Assembly (NCBI GenBank): GCA_014549065.1 | Contig: JACDOX010000031.1 | Location: forward strand, 2,346,686 to 2,410,685 | Source: Cardinalis cardinalis | Lineage: Eukaryota; Chordata; Aves; Passeriformes; Cardinalidae | Length of the DNA: 64,000 bases | Direction of reading: 5' to 3' | Shown here: one piece after another, positions 48,571 to 60,690 of the stretch | Position numbering within the stretch: position 1 is the first letter of the stretch | How the letters are laid out: the number at the start of each line of letters is the position of its first letter | Made by a program: the position numbers and the translations under genes | The notes under the pieces: model-generated | Told to the model about the DNA's origin: nothing | Seen by the model: the letters and a program-made list of their open reading frames with translations, nothing else | The model's database searches: none

Positions 48571-49138
48571 GATGTGTGTTGAGAAAATTGCCTGAGTCTG
48601 TCAATAANCAGCCCATCATCTCCATCTTCTGTCAACAACTTCCAAAAAGTGTTAATTCAGTTTCTAACTAGNGTTTGCTGTCAGGCCTAGGCAGAAAGGA
48701 AGCAAGGAGTAGGGCTGGAGGATAGGGCTCTCCCTCAAATCTGTCACCTGTTCTTGGTTTGCATCCTTTTTTTAGCAATTCTTACACTTGTGTCAGTGGA
48801 ACATGTTGCCTTCCCAAGTGTATTACTAGAAGTATATANATNAAGTATATATATAATCTTACATTTNGATTCATGAAACACTCANACTGCTCAATGAAAA
48901 CAGAGGAAGAAGGAGGCTTTATGAATTCTGCTCACTACACCACTGAAGGTAGTCAAAAATCAGCTCCCCAAGCCTCTGCCTCTGAACCACACCTAATNCT
49001 GCCTCCTCAAACAATACTAACAATAATTTAATTTTATTGTGAATAAACATTTAACCCTTTGAACTCTCATTTTTATTTATTTGCAAAGACTTCACTTTCT
49101 TTCCTTCTCACTTTTATTGTTTGTTTGTCAGAAAGAAG
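48571..49138. other. Unannotated sequence
   Basis: It may include diverged U3 of the neighbouring antisense LTR. A short TATATA patch lies at 48834-48856. Nothing else is recognised. Confidence 0.4.
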
Positions 49139-49191
49139 CCTTCCTCTCCTCTCCTCTCCTCTCCTCTCCTCTCCTCTCCTCTCCTCTCCTC
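49139..49191. repeat. (CTCCT)n pentanucleotide array
   Basis: About ten uninterrupted CTCCT units on the plus strand run straight into an assembly gap, so the array is longer than shown. A pure pyrimidine strand can form triplex structures and is hard to sequence. Confidence 0.95.
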
Positions 49192-49452
49192 NNNNNNNNN
49201 NNNNNNNNNNNNNNNNNNNNNNNNNNNNNNNNNNNNNNNNNNNNNNNNNNNNNNNNNNNNNNNNNNNNNNNNNNNNNNNNNNNNNNNNNNNNNNNNNNNN
49301 NNNNNNNNNNNNNNNNNNNNNNNNNNNNNNNNNNNNNNNNNNNNNNNNNNNNNNNNNNNNNNNNNNNNNNNNNNNNNNNNNNNNNNNNNNNNNNNNNNNN
49401 NNNNNNNNNNNNNNNNNNNNNNNNNNNNNNNNNNNNNNNNNNNNNNNNNNNN
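49192..49452. other. Assembly gap (261 N)
   Basis: The gap is bordered on the left by the pentanucleotide array. Its true content is probably more of that array. Frames read through it are artefacts. Confidence 0.98.
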
Positions 49453-52300
49453 ATTAATTTATTTTTAATCTATTGGAAAAAATACTGAAATACTATAGCA
49501 GATCCCCTTTCACTCTCACCTTGTCTGAATTGATTTCTACTCCAAAATTCCTTTATTCTGTACCATCTTGTGTCCTAGATTCTATGGGTTGTTGGCAGCT
49601 ACCTTCAGTTATATCTTTTAATCTTCCCCTGTCACTCACTTAAACTGCTATTTCTGACTTATCTTGCTCACCTGTCATTCACTTCAATCCCCTGACTTCA
49701 ATTCACTTCTTCTTTTTTTTTCTTAGTGAGGCAACTTAGACACTCATCATGTCAGCTCTCAATTGAACAGAAAACCCAAAAAGAAACAGATACACAAAGG
49801 ACTAAACTCTGTTCTGCTATGTCTATACATACTAAATTACTTAAATGGAGAAAAGTTGTTTTAAATGCGANAAGAACTGAGATCCCAGTCTCAAGTGTGC
49901 CTCTTGGAGCACTTTGAAAATGGTAAAGGCAGACGAGATCAAAAGGCTGAGTGGAGCAGAATACGTAACTGGGTACTNGTACTCTTTTTTTTCCTCTCAA
50001 GAGACAGTGATGTTTTGCAATGCAAACACTGAAAGGAAATGAAATAAAGCTCTTTTCAGTGATAGTTTTGAAATTGCATGAAACTTCATAATCTTTCCCC
50101 ACTTTAAGACTGAGTTTAAAAGAAGACAGCTTTCAAATGGATTAATGTAGACATAAAATCGAATGCAGAAAACTTTTGAAGCTTCCCAAATCTCTCCTCA
50201 ACACTTTCCTGCTCACAGTTTAATGTAGACTAGTACATCATACATTCTGGCAAGTACTGTGANAGTGTCATTCCTCAACGAACTCACAGGCCTTAGCACC
50301 TAATTCATTCAATCTACTGGTTTAAATGCCATACCAATGAACCATAAGCACATTTAAAAATGCAAGGGCTATATANTGAGCAAAATAACTCAAAAGCAGT
50401 ACATACTTTATCAATCTAGGTTTTTCAGTACAAGCGCAGGAAATTATTCTGCTGGTAGAATAATTTAGAGAAGTGCTGCTCTGGGTGTTGTGGCTCATCC
50501 TCAAAAAAAAAAAACCAAAACCATNACATGGGCCTTAGCGCTTAGCGAAAAAAACCAATTTCATAAAAAACTTTCAATCTTTGCTCTCTTGTCACCTCAA
50601 GGCCACAGTACTGATATTTGCAGTAGTTATGATGGCAGCTGAGACATAGAGATATTTAGCAAATAGTCTTTCTCTGCTCTGACAGCAGCTTTTTTAAGAC
50701 CTTTGGAGCTCTGCAAAACAAAAAGGTGCACAATGACAATTTTGCTTTTCCAGGCTCTCCTGCCTTTTGATCCCATGCAGAGCCAAAGAAAAACACCTCC
50801 AATATGTTTAAATTAAGCAAAGCAATAGACAAGCCAACAAAGCAGGATACCACCATTTTGACACTAGGCTGTTGTCTGGCAGCCTGTGAACACACTTTCT
50901 CACACACCTTCAGCTCCCAGCTCTGATCCTCCACACTATTTTGTGTTTTTACATAATACAGAATGGTCAATGGCATGAGTCACAACCCAGATATTACAAT
51001 GCATCCCTTACAAGAGCAGTTTAAATCATCCTGTATTCAATTCTCAGCCAAGGACACATCAGAAACCCAAACCATCCNAATAATTTACAAAACAAAACCA
51101 TACGAAACCTAACACCAGCGTGAGTTATTTTACATACTGAAGAGGTTCTTAAATGGTTCTCAGGGTCAGTGCAACTGAGGTCAACTTATTATGTTGAAAG
51201 CAATCCAATGGAGATTCAGAATGCTGAATATGGATGACATNAGTTTTGCAACTGATTCTCAAAAAAAGTGCCAGTATACAGTTCACACCCTAAAATCTAC
51301 TGTAATAAGAAGCCNATACATACTCTGCAGGATCTGGTGGATCAGGATAGCTGTTTTCATGTTTATATGCCACCCATTTCCCCCACATTTGTATCCACCA
51401 GAAATGAATCCCTGGCAGTTACTTGGTACTAGTGCTTGGCAGATATAAACTGTTGCAGGCTCATCTAGGACAGTAGGATCAGAGTCCAGCTCTGTGCAGA
51501 AAAATTCCGAGCATAGGTTTTTTTCTGAGCATAGGCTTGTTAGGTTTTTTATGTCATCCCTACCCATGCAAAAAGCATGGATGCAACATGAGTATGGCAC
51601 GAGCAGCGGCTTGAAATTTTTGTCATATGTTTATCGTGAAAAGATTCCAAAGAAGTGACAGACAATCACAGAGCAGATTTAAACCCACTGCTTTTCTTTT
51701 GCAAAACTTGCATGGGGGTCCCCCCTCACCCTAGACACAGTTTAAACACCACCACTGCAAATAAAGCAAAAAGATTGAGAAAAATAAACACACTGTTTCT
51801 AAGGCTGGACAAAAAACATACAGAGACAGACTGACTTAAAATCAGCCTGAAAAAGCAGGAAGACAAAAAAGATTCTGTTTCTGCTGCAAAGCTGTTTTCA
51901 AGAAGACTCACAGCAAAGCAAAGAGATATCCCATTATTCCCCATCAGCTGCCAGAAAGTTCTATGGGAGAACTAGGACAGCCAGTGCCTAAACAAGGAGA
52001 AGTTCCAAAAATCAAGTTTATTGAAATGGGATAAGGTGGGTTATGGCAAGGATTTAAAGGAAATTTTTAAACTCAGATTTACTCCCTCAGAATTCTGTCT
52101 CAGAATCTAGACTTTGGAAAAAAAGAAAGTATATNGTCAGCTTTGCTTTAAGACATCTACAGAAATAGATGGGTTTTAAGCAAATAACATATTTGCTTAA
52201 ATTTGTTATTTAATAACATATTTAAGTTAACAAGTAATAATTTAGCACTGTGGCAGCCTAAGCTTCTTCAGACATAGGGCCTGAAAATAAAACTTACATT
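49453..52300. other. Unannotated sequence
   Basis: About 2.8 kb with no recognised gene or element. Frames of up to 116 codons (49752-50102 minus) and 106 codons (50656-50976 minus) lack known domains. Confidence 0.42.
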
Positions 52301-52361
52301 AAAAAAAAAACAACTAAAAAAAACCCCAAAAAACAACCCCCCCCCCCAAAAAAAACCCCTT
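52301..52361. repeat. A/C low-complexity tract with C11 run
   Basis: A runs alternate with CCCC and an 11-base C run (52337-52347). This is the same kind of A/C-rich low-complexity DNA as at 11.5 kb. Confidence 0.9.
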
Positions 52362-52900
52362 AATACCTAAAATAAGCAAAATGGAGGTAAGGAAAACAAG
52401 AGGTCCACAACATGGAGAATCAAGAGCTGTTTAATATCTTCAGTCCTGCTGAGGTGAGATGTTGATTTCAGCCTTACTCAAACCAATGAAAATCTTTCCT
52501 TTATTACAGCATACAATTTCATGTGTGTTTAGCAACGATTAGTACCTTATTCATTAATTATAAAATTTTCTAGGATATATCCATGTAAAGACAAACAAAC
52601 AAAAAGTTAATTTCTAATATCCTTCTAAGAACTTCATGGTAACTCCTGGTTTTGCCAGAGAAGGTTCCTCTTGCTGATAAACCAATACAGAATTTAAATA
52701 NAACTCATATACACCATATGGAATTGCTTGCTGCAAACATGAAGATTTAAGAGGGTAGGCTATTCTCAAATAACAGTAAAAAATTATTAGTGAGTTTGGA
52801 TAATCTGATTAATAATGAAAAAACAGTAAATAACAATTAAAAAGTAGAAATTTCTTCAGTCTCACCCCAAAGAGATTAGCTATTACTTGGTTCAAAACAT
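52362..52900. other. Unannotated AT-rich sequence
   Basis: Nothing recognised. Confidence 0.4.
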
Positions 52901-53269
52901 GTGCAAAGTAATGTGCACAGATTCCTCCAGTCTGCAATCTCAGTGCATTTGCTGTATCTCAAACCTCAGTACCCTTGGTCACAACAGGAGAAATCTCAAG
53001 AAAGAGATGGGGAAGAAGATGAAAGAGAGATGCAGGATTTTACAGCCAAAGCAGCAGCTGAAATCATTGTGTTTAACACTGGTGATGAGTACTCTGAAGA
53101 GAAGACTAAAAGCAGAAACAAGTGCTCCAACCCAGCACTGTACGCAGTGCCCCCTGCATGTGCACAAATAGAGCAAACCCTTTTGTGCTTCTCATCCATT
53201 TCCCAGTGCCCTAACACTAAAGNAGTGACTTGCAGTGATGCCACTCATTCAGCTGCTGGGCTTTGCTAA
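52901..53269 (+). other. Unidentified open frame, 122 codons, acidic middle
   Basis: A stop-free frame from an ATG at 52901 to a TAA at 53267. The central part is strongly charged (segments like SQERDGEEDEREMQDF and NTGDEYSEEKTKSR) and uses codons in a way that reads more like protein than its AT-rich neighbours. The tail is cysteine- and serine-rich, with one N codon. An AG at about 52986 could serve as a splice acceptor, but its pyrimidine tract is poor. I do not recognise the protein. It may be chance, a decayed exon or a processed pseudogene fragment. Confidence 0.15.
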
Positions 53270-54599
53270 GGCTGGGTTGCTTGAGGCTTCTTCAGTGCTC
53301 TGTACCAAAGAGGGAAACGAACCAGCAACAGAAAAGTTGCTTCTCAAGTTCTTATCTCCTTCAAGTATGTATTGAAAGAAATCTCTCCAAGAAGAAAAGG
53401 CATTTTTCCCATGTTCAGTGTAAGTTGGAGTTTAGATAGTTTATGAAAAGAATTCCATGTTTGTGGATTACCTCAAAAATGCTAGTACTCATTTTCCTTC
53501 CAGTCTAATATTTCTGCAGAAGTAGTTCCATGCATGCATAATTATATACATATATATTCTTTTTAAAGCTTTTAAAATACAATTGATTGTACTTGTACTT
53601 CTTTTGTTCAGGGGGAGAAGGAGCAGTAGCAGCCTGTCCTTGTGAATCATGAGTAGAGTGATACTGAAACTGCCCACTGTTCCTCAGAAATGTCTTTTGA
53701 CATGATATCATCTAATTTTAAAGGCTGAGCTGGAGACTCCTGACTCCTCAATCAGTGAAGGAAGAAAAGCATCTGGAAAGCATCTAAAGAGGGAGGCAAA
53801 TGTACATGTCATCTCAGTGGTTCAAATTACTCTCTGGAGTTAACTCTTCCCGTGGCTCTACAGGGCATTTCAGCTTTTAACCTAAATTGAGTAACTAAAA
53901 TATTCTTAACTGTAAATGTTGGGAANACCTTCACAAGATCCCAAACATCAGTTCTCAGCATCCCTCCCTGCTTAAGATCAGATAAGCCAGTTAAATTGCT
54001 CCCATTTTTTTCTGAAAAAAATTTATTTCTTTTCCTGAATAGCCACCAGTGAGTTAATACATAGAATTATTCAGTATGTCATAATCAGAAACTAATAAGA
54101 CATATAATCCTTTTTGTAAAATCCTTTTTTAATAGACAAACATTTGGGGTCAATGGTGTGTTCTGGTTTGGGGTATTTTTTAAAAAAGTGATTCATATAG
54201 TCAAGGCCAGAAAACGTGATTGCATTTATTTAGTCTACTTTCATGAGCAACAGGAGAATATANAACAGAACAGAATCTAGAAGAACAGCTACTGTTCAGA
54301 AAATCNTATGGAAAACTTCCTAATGTCTGACAAGACCAGAAGATTGGAAGCAAACGTGTAGACAAAACCCATTTCTATCTTTGTTTGTACAGAAGGTTGT
54401 ATGTGCAATACTTAAATAGTAAATTAGAAAAACNTATTTAGAGATTTTATAAAACCTGGTTCATTTATATGTTTGAACTTTCAGTATCTACTCTAGAGAT
54501 ACATTCATGAAGTTCATAAAATGTTTATTAACTAAACTGAGGAGATGCAGAGCTTTTGTTCCATGCTGTAAAATTAAAATTCCATATTAAATATCATTT
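53270..54599. other. Unannotated sequence
   Basis: Nothing recognised; short frames only. Confidence 0.4.
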
Positions 54600-54660
54600 T
54601 AGTATTAAGTATTAAATGGACCATCATTTTGTATCTAGTATTAAGTATTAAATGGACCAT
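54600..54660. repeat. 36-bp tandem duplication
   Basis: TAGTATTAAGTATTAAATGGACCAT appears at 54600-54624 and again at 54636-54660. The 5' neighbour CATTTT is also repeated. This is two copies of a 36-bp unit, nearly identical and so recent. Confidence 0.92.
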
Positions 54661-54920
54661 AAAACACCCATGAATTATTTTTACATAGACAATATGAAAA
54701 ACACAGACTTCTGCCCAGACAATCTCTATGAAAAAGAGAAACATGCTTATGTCCAACAAGTGATTGAAAATGGCTGGACTGGGCCGACTCAGAATTATTT
54801 TTAGCAGATCAGGGTGGAAAGCATGAGNCCACATTCAGAGATTAACAGCCAGACACGATGCCTGAGTTCAGCAAAATGCAGATCACCCTGACTTAACAGC
54901 CAAAGCTGTCAACCCTGAAA
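54661..54920. other. Unannotated sequence
   Basis: Nothing recognised. Confidence 0.4.
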
Positions 54921-55525
54921 ATGCTCTNAGGAAAACTTTCCCAGACAGATAAAATCCCACTCAGCAGACTCCAGGGACCTGCGTGGTTGGGCTGGCAGAA
55001 AGGAGCAGAGCAGCACTCTGTAATCCATGTTAGGGTGCTTTTTGAATACAGCTGTCTCTGCTTGCTGCCCCTTCAGACAGACTGTTCACAGNGGCTTCAG
55101 ACCTCACCTCCAGCAAATTCGGAGTTGCACGGACAACCGGCATGTAAAACATCTGTCCGTCATGTCATCGTCACTTGTCACATGGCGCTGTGCCCCCCAT
55201 GTTCACTCGNGTTTCTGTGCACGCTGTTTCTCACCCAGCCCTGAGGACTGGATCCCTCCAGCCTTTTTCCTGCAGAGGGAGCAGCTGCCCTGAGATTCCC
55301 TGGGCTCCCCAGCATCTCTGTCTCTCCTCTGGAGGTGGAGACAGTCCAGGCTTCAGACAGCAGCTGCTAGAGGAAAAAAGCTACACCATGTCCCTTCTTG
55401 CCTTTGCTTTCGAACTGGTCACACTGGGTGCAAAAGGGGTGGAAGTACCAGGCTCCTCACATGTCAGGACCATTGCTCTCCGTTCCTACCAGTTGTTTTC
55501 AGACATTTTTTCTAAAGGGTAAAGG
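54921..55525. other. GC-richer patch with overlapping plus-strand frames
   Basis: This block has more C and G than its surroundings and some CpG (for example GTTGCACGGACAACCGGC). Three overlapping plus-strand frames of 88-115 codons run through it with no known domain, each with N codons. It could be an unrecognised old repeat, a conserved element or simple composition bias. I see no promoter motif cluster or splice-site pattern that proves an exon. Confidence 0.25.
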
Positions 55526-55672
55526 TCTGTGTTTTCAAAAGCAACTAGTGACATTAGGCTCCTTGACCTGTGTCTAGCTTTCTTACAAGGGCTTTTCTCT
55601 GAAAGTAACATATTCCAATACTTGGATTGTAAAGGCAATTATTTAATTATCTCACCCACCAAGCAGCAATGT

Positions 55673-55698
55673 AAAACAAACAAACAAACAAACAAACA
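55673..55698. repeat. (CAAA)n microsatellite
   Basis: Six to seven AAAC/CAAA units, uninterrupted. Likely length-variable. Confidence 0.95.
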
Positions 55699-57323
55699 TG
55701 GAGGCATTCAGATTTTAGTCATTTTCCAAAAGTCAGTCTGACAATTTTAACGATCAACATCTACTTCCCTGTGTTACCCATATAGAGATGTGCCAGTTAT
55801 TCTTTCCCTCCATCCCATGCAAGAGAGAAAAGTGTCAGAGATAAAAGGAAAAGGGTGAAAATACTGAACAAATTAATCTTTACATGTGTCCTTTAAATGT
55901 CTCACCTGCTAAACCTTCCGAAGATTGCCACTGGCTTTTCCTGATTGTATTTNGTTCCAGATGCTGGGAGTCTCCCTGTACTTTGATTTCTTTGTAAGGC
56001 AGCCCTTTGCCTTGCTGGTGGCCCTGTGACAAGCCTCCTAGGAAGTACATGATACATAAAGGCCATGGCAGTAGGGTGCCGTCATGTTTTCTTTAAAAAT
56101 AAGAGGTAAGATGCCCATTGACTTTGGTGGCGACAGGATTTCATAGCATGTACACAAAGACCAGGTCTAAGTGCTGCCCAGGCCTCAATTTCATTCTTCA
56201 TGAGTAAGAAAGACAGTAGAAAATTTTTAAATCCCAAAGCCAGCATTGATACTTTAGTACTATCTCATGTCCCCACAAGTAAGCCTTGTATATTCTTGTG
56301 GGAGTTTTTAATGTTTGTCATTAAAAGCTCATTCTCCTCTTTCTTACTCTGACAGTTTGCTGTAGCATAACTTTTTAATCTTAGCTGAAATGGCTTAAGG
56401 CAGCTATGTTATGTAGAGCATCTCCAGGATAACAAAGCAGGAAGCAAATTCTATGGTTGTAAGGAAAATGAGATGGAAATGAGTGAACTAACGTCAGAGA
56501 ATGGGTATACACAGCAACAGCAGAAGCATATGGCAGAAATGGGATCTGAGAGTAGGAATCAGCTCCAGATTCTGACATTCCAATGTAGATGCCTGCAGAA
56601 GTGGCCACACTTGGTATTAGNGGAGATCTAATCAGTGCAGCCAAGGGGAACAGAAGAGCAGTTCAGCAAGCAGATGTAGGGATGCAATCCAGTTGTCTCA
56701 GTCAGTCACCACACATCAATAAGGTCCATGCAGGTGCCTCAGATTCCCAGGATTGGTTCAAGCAGTATAAGACAAATGTATTGCAACAACAGAACTGGGG
56801 CCCCAACTATTGATTGCTAGTATCCATGACAGTCACCTGCTTGTTACTTTAGTGAGGAAGATAAGAAAAAGTATTTACAGGCATTAAGAAAACCCCTATA
56901 TATATTTTCCTTTCTTTTTTTTCCTGCTTTTGGACACTGTTGATATAGATCATGTGTCCTCTTTGTTAGCATACATTTTATACAGATATATATGTACTTT
57001 TAACACAGGTTATTTTCACCTCAAAATTTGGAACACCTGTCTAAATAAGTATTCACGTCCATGATTAAATACAGTTGCTGTCCTCTCTGCTTGACATCAG
57101 CTGTGCAGTGACACTAGCCAGCTATAGCCACTGATACTGTCCAGACACACCTTCAGAGGTTATTTAAAAGCAGTTTGCTTTCCACATAATCCCATCTGGC
57201 TTCAAGACTGTTTAAGATAAAGAAGAGAAAAACAATGTTTGCAGGTTTAAACAAGAACTGGGGTGTAAGGCAGGGGGAAACAATGGGGAAAAAAAACCAC
57301 CCTAACAAATGGACAGCAAAGCA
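55699..57323. other. Unannotated sequence
   Basis: No gene or element recognised. Confidence 0.4.
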
Positions 57324-57683
57324 TTAACAACNTGACAAGACTTTACAATACACTGCAAAGCTATTTCCATGTCTGTTCAAAAATGACTGTTTCCATAAGC
57401 AGCAGATGGGTACCACTGCTGGCTGCCCTTCTGCCCCCAAAACCTCTCCAGTGTCACACCTCCACGTGCCCACCAGCCCTGCAACATCTCCATAAAGAGA
57501 TTGAGATGGTTGAGATCCACAGTTACACATGTCAGTCAAGGCATGTGGCACCTGAGCCTGGATCCACCTCAATTCATCTACAGCTTTCAGCTCAGGCATG
57601 GATTTGGGCCCTTTCCATCCACTTGGCATCTTCATAGAATCCCCAGGAATGTGTCTGTTTTGAGATTTCCACATCTCTGCCAT
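57324..57683 (-). other. Unidentified open frame, 119 codons
   Basis: A stop-free minus-strand frame from an ATG-type start at 57683. The inferred protein has several Trp, Gly and Cys residues (segments like MKMPSGWKGPKSM and GDVAGLVGTWRCD), but no domain I know. The region is GC-richer than its neighbours, and plus-strand frames (84 and 107 codons) overlap it, so composition may explain the openness. A relic of an unrecognised transposon or exon is possible. Confidence 0.12.
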
Positions 57684-58688
57684 GTTAAGCAGATGTTGGC
57701 CAACAAAATCCTGACAGAAAGAAACAGTACAACCAAAGAAACCTGCTACTCACAGGAAAGCGTTAAAAAAACAAATTTCAAAGGTATTTCCCGAGTCAAT
57801 GGGGAGCAACTCCTATTTCACTGATTCTAGAGGACGTGTGAATTGAAAGTAGAACACTTCCCCCAGTAAAAATATTTATTTTGAACACATTCTGAAGCAA
57901 AAATTATGTTTGTTGGTGCACTGATGTCACAGGGAAAGGGTAAAAGCCATGTCAAAAGAAATGGNATCAGCATAAATGCTGTTTGCTTGGTTTTGTCTGC
58001 TAAGCATTGCCCAGATTTACCTTTNTAAGTCCTCATAGCTTATCCAGGATTTTCTGGATTTTTCTATAGGAAAAGGCAAGGACATCTACCATACACAAAC
58101 ATGGATTGAAGAAGGAAAATACATACAAATCAGAAAGCAAACAGCAAAAGACACAAAGAAGGAGAAATAGAGAAAAATAATCCTCTTGTAGGCTGGCAGG
58201 TAAAATTTAAAGTGGAGTCACAGTCACTAAGGAGAAATTAGTGTCAACATCCAGTATCACTATACTGCCTTGCTATGTACTAGCAAAGAAGAGGAAAGGC
58301 AGTTTCCCTGGATACAACAGGAGTCAGACAGCAATAAGCAGCAGCCTGGCTCATCAGACAACAATTCTCAATTATGGGAAAGTTTGTTTTCTCAGCAGTT
58401 GTTCCTTTCTAAGGGAGAATAGTGCCATGACCTCGAAAAAAATTGCAAGACCCAGCAACTACCATGAATATTCAGTGGCTCTGTTATCACAGTGCTTGTG
58501 TTGGATAAAGAAAATTTAGGAGTTGGTAGGACTCTGTGGGTTCCCTCCTACCTCACCTCTGAGACAAACCCTTCCAGCATTTGTCTCTCCACATTTTTTG
58601 ACCACCAGTGTAAACCCAAAATGCTCCTGTCTGAAGTTTCACTGAAAGTCGTTTGGAAATTTGCTTTTAAAAATTTCTGCTTTTCTGT
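57684..58688. other. Unannotated sequence
   Basis: Nothing recognised. Confidence 0.4.
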
Positions 58689-58783
58689 TGGTTTTGGTTT
58701 GTTTGGGTTTTTTTTGTTTTTGTTTTTGTTTTTGTTTTTGTTTTTGTTGTTGTTTTGTTGTTGTTGTTGTTGTTGTTTTTTTC
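58689..58783. repeat. (TTTTTG)n then (TTG)n simple repeat
   Basis: After GGTTTTGGTTTGTTTGGG, about five TTTTTG units (58716-58746) pass into TTG units (58746-58776) and a T run. The frames across it give poly-Phe/Cys/Val peptides that are artefacts. Confidence 0.95.
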
Positions 58784-60447
58784 AGACTAAATAAACATGT
58801 GGCATTTCTCTACTTACAGATCCAGCCCTCTTTTTTCACCCAGAGGAATTCTGTCTACGTTTTTCTCAAGACTACATCACTGGGCCTGGATCTGACTTTA
58901 AGCTGTCTTTCCTGTTTAACCCACACATGCACACCTTTCCTCAGTAATGCCAAAGAGGAGCTTTGCACGTCACAGTCCTTACCACCCAGACAGAAGTGGG
59001 GGCAGCAAGGAGACACTGACCAAATGGCATGGAAATGGAGGAGGATGCAGGATAAGGTAGATGCTTTTCACCATGTGAGTTAGAGATCCCTAGACAAATG
59101 CCATGAGCAGCCCACTTTTTAGACAGAATTGCACACATTTTCAGCACAAGCAGCAATCACAACCCTTATATAAACTCTTTTGATTTGTTTTTTTTTTTTC
59201 CTTTCCCTTTCTTTTTGCCTTACACAGGAAAAGAGGGAAACTCCTTTCACAGATTTTGAACACCATAAATGAAGGTTTCACCATCTCTTTAATTGCACTC
59301 CTTTTACAAACATNTCATGAAGTGATTTGCTTGTGTCAGGTTTTGGATAAAGCTAAAACAAGACTTTTTCAAAACAAAATAAGCAACAAAGAATTTTTTC
59401 AATTAAAAACATGTTTTCCCTACTCTTTCCCTCAGACAATATGTTTTCTATTGTGGCTATCCTGAAACGTATTTTCACACCCTAAATTTTTTTTTTTCTT
59501 ATTTTCAAGATCTACAAACAACTATATGGCAATAAGCTTTAAATAAAACCTTTGAATAGAAAAGAGAAAACAAATGAATTATCAAACTCTGGGATCAATC
59601 TGCACAACAAACCACAAAACCATANCAAGAGAGTGATCAGCTAAGATGTGGTTTACTTACTAATAAGATAATGGCTTTGTGAGCAGAGAACTGTTTGGGG
59701 GGATATCAGTCATGAGANGACATTCTTCTTCAAGTTAGTGCTGCAACCCACCTCTATATGAAGAGAACCAGGCAGCACCAAGTGCATAGGACAGAGGTTA
59801 GCTGAACTCAATTACTGTGAGCTTGCAGAGCTTTTCTTTGTCACAGTTAACCACCTTTTTCGAGGGGATGTTGGCAGTAGTATTGTACCCAGAAATGTCT
59901 GGATTTGCACAGCAAAGATGCCTGTGGGCCTACACTGCAGGTGGAAAAATGCTGGGAAAATGCAGTTGTGTTTAGTGGATAAATTAGTAAAAAAAAAAAA
60001 AAAAAAGGCAGATGGCAGCAAACAAACTAGCAGCTTTTTTTTTCTTCTTCTTTTTTGGTAAATGAAGAAATTGTAGTTTTCTCCATTGTGGTCCCTCTGA
60101 GAGGTTTCCTCCTACACCCATGAGAACTCAGTGACTCCCATTTTCTGTGTCCATTCAGCACAGCACACCTGAACCTGTGCACAACAGCTGCAACCCACTG
60201 ACATCTGATTGCTGGAGTGTCTTCAGCAACAGACTTTCCAAACAGCTTTCTGCCAGCAGAGAGGCTGACCTAGAGATTTAGGCTAGAGACACTTTAGAGC
60301 ATCCTTTCTTCCCTCACTAAATATTTCACTGGAGTCATGCATTTCTCCTTCAGAAAGACTGCCACGTGGGTTTAGCCTCTACTACTCCACAGAGAATAGT
60401 ATTGAGCCATTTAAGCACTGAGTGTTTTGAGAAAGGCACTTCTGATA
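58784..60447. other. Unannotated sequence with an A18 run
   Basis: It includes a homopolymer of 18 A at 59989-60006 and T-rich runs at about 59190 and 59488. No gene is recognised. Confidence 0.45.
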
Positions 60448-60690
60448 GATCGCAGAATCACAGAATGGGTAAGACTGGAAAGGATCAGTGAAGATCCAGC
60501 CAGCCTAGCCCAACTCCCTGCTCAAGGAGGGACCACTAGACTACCTTACTCAGGGCTGTGTCCAGACTGCTCCTGAATATTTCCACAGAAGGAGACTCCA
60601 TGACCTCTCTGGGCCATCTGTTCCCTTTCTCTATCCTCCTCATAGCAAAGAAGTTTGTGACATGGGTGAACTATTCCCATTTACAGGAGG
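60448..60690 (-). mobile_element. CR1: CR1 LINE 3' fragment, antisense
   Basis: The plus strand starts GATCGCAGAATCACAGAATG (reverse-complement CR1 end). It continues with CCCAACTCCCTGCTCAAGGA, GGGCTGTGTCCAGACTGCTC, AGAAGGAGACTCCATGACCT and CTCATAGCAAAGAAGTTTGT. The wording marks a different CR1 subfamily from the copies at 4953 and 21721. Similarity fades by about 60690. It is truncated and decayed. Confidence 0.9.

Noticed and set aside
49059..49488. Three plus-strand frames of 115-135 codons
   Set aside because: They run through 261 N bases and a CTCCT array; no real codons support them.
58492..59083. Frames of 100 and 140 codons with poly-Phe/Cys/Val
   Set aside because: They are generated by the TTTTTG/TTG simple repeat.
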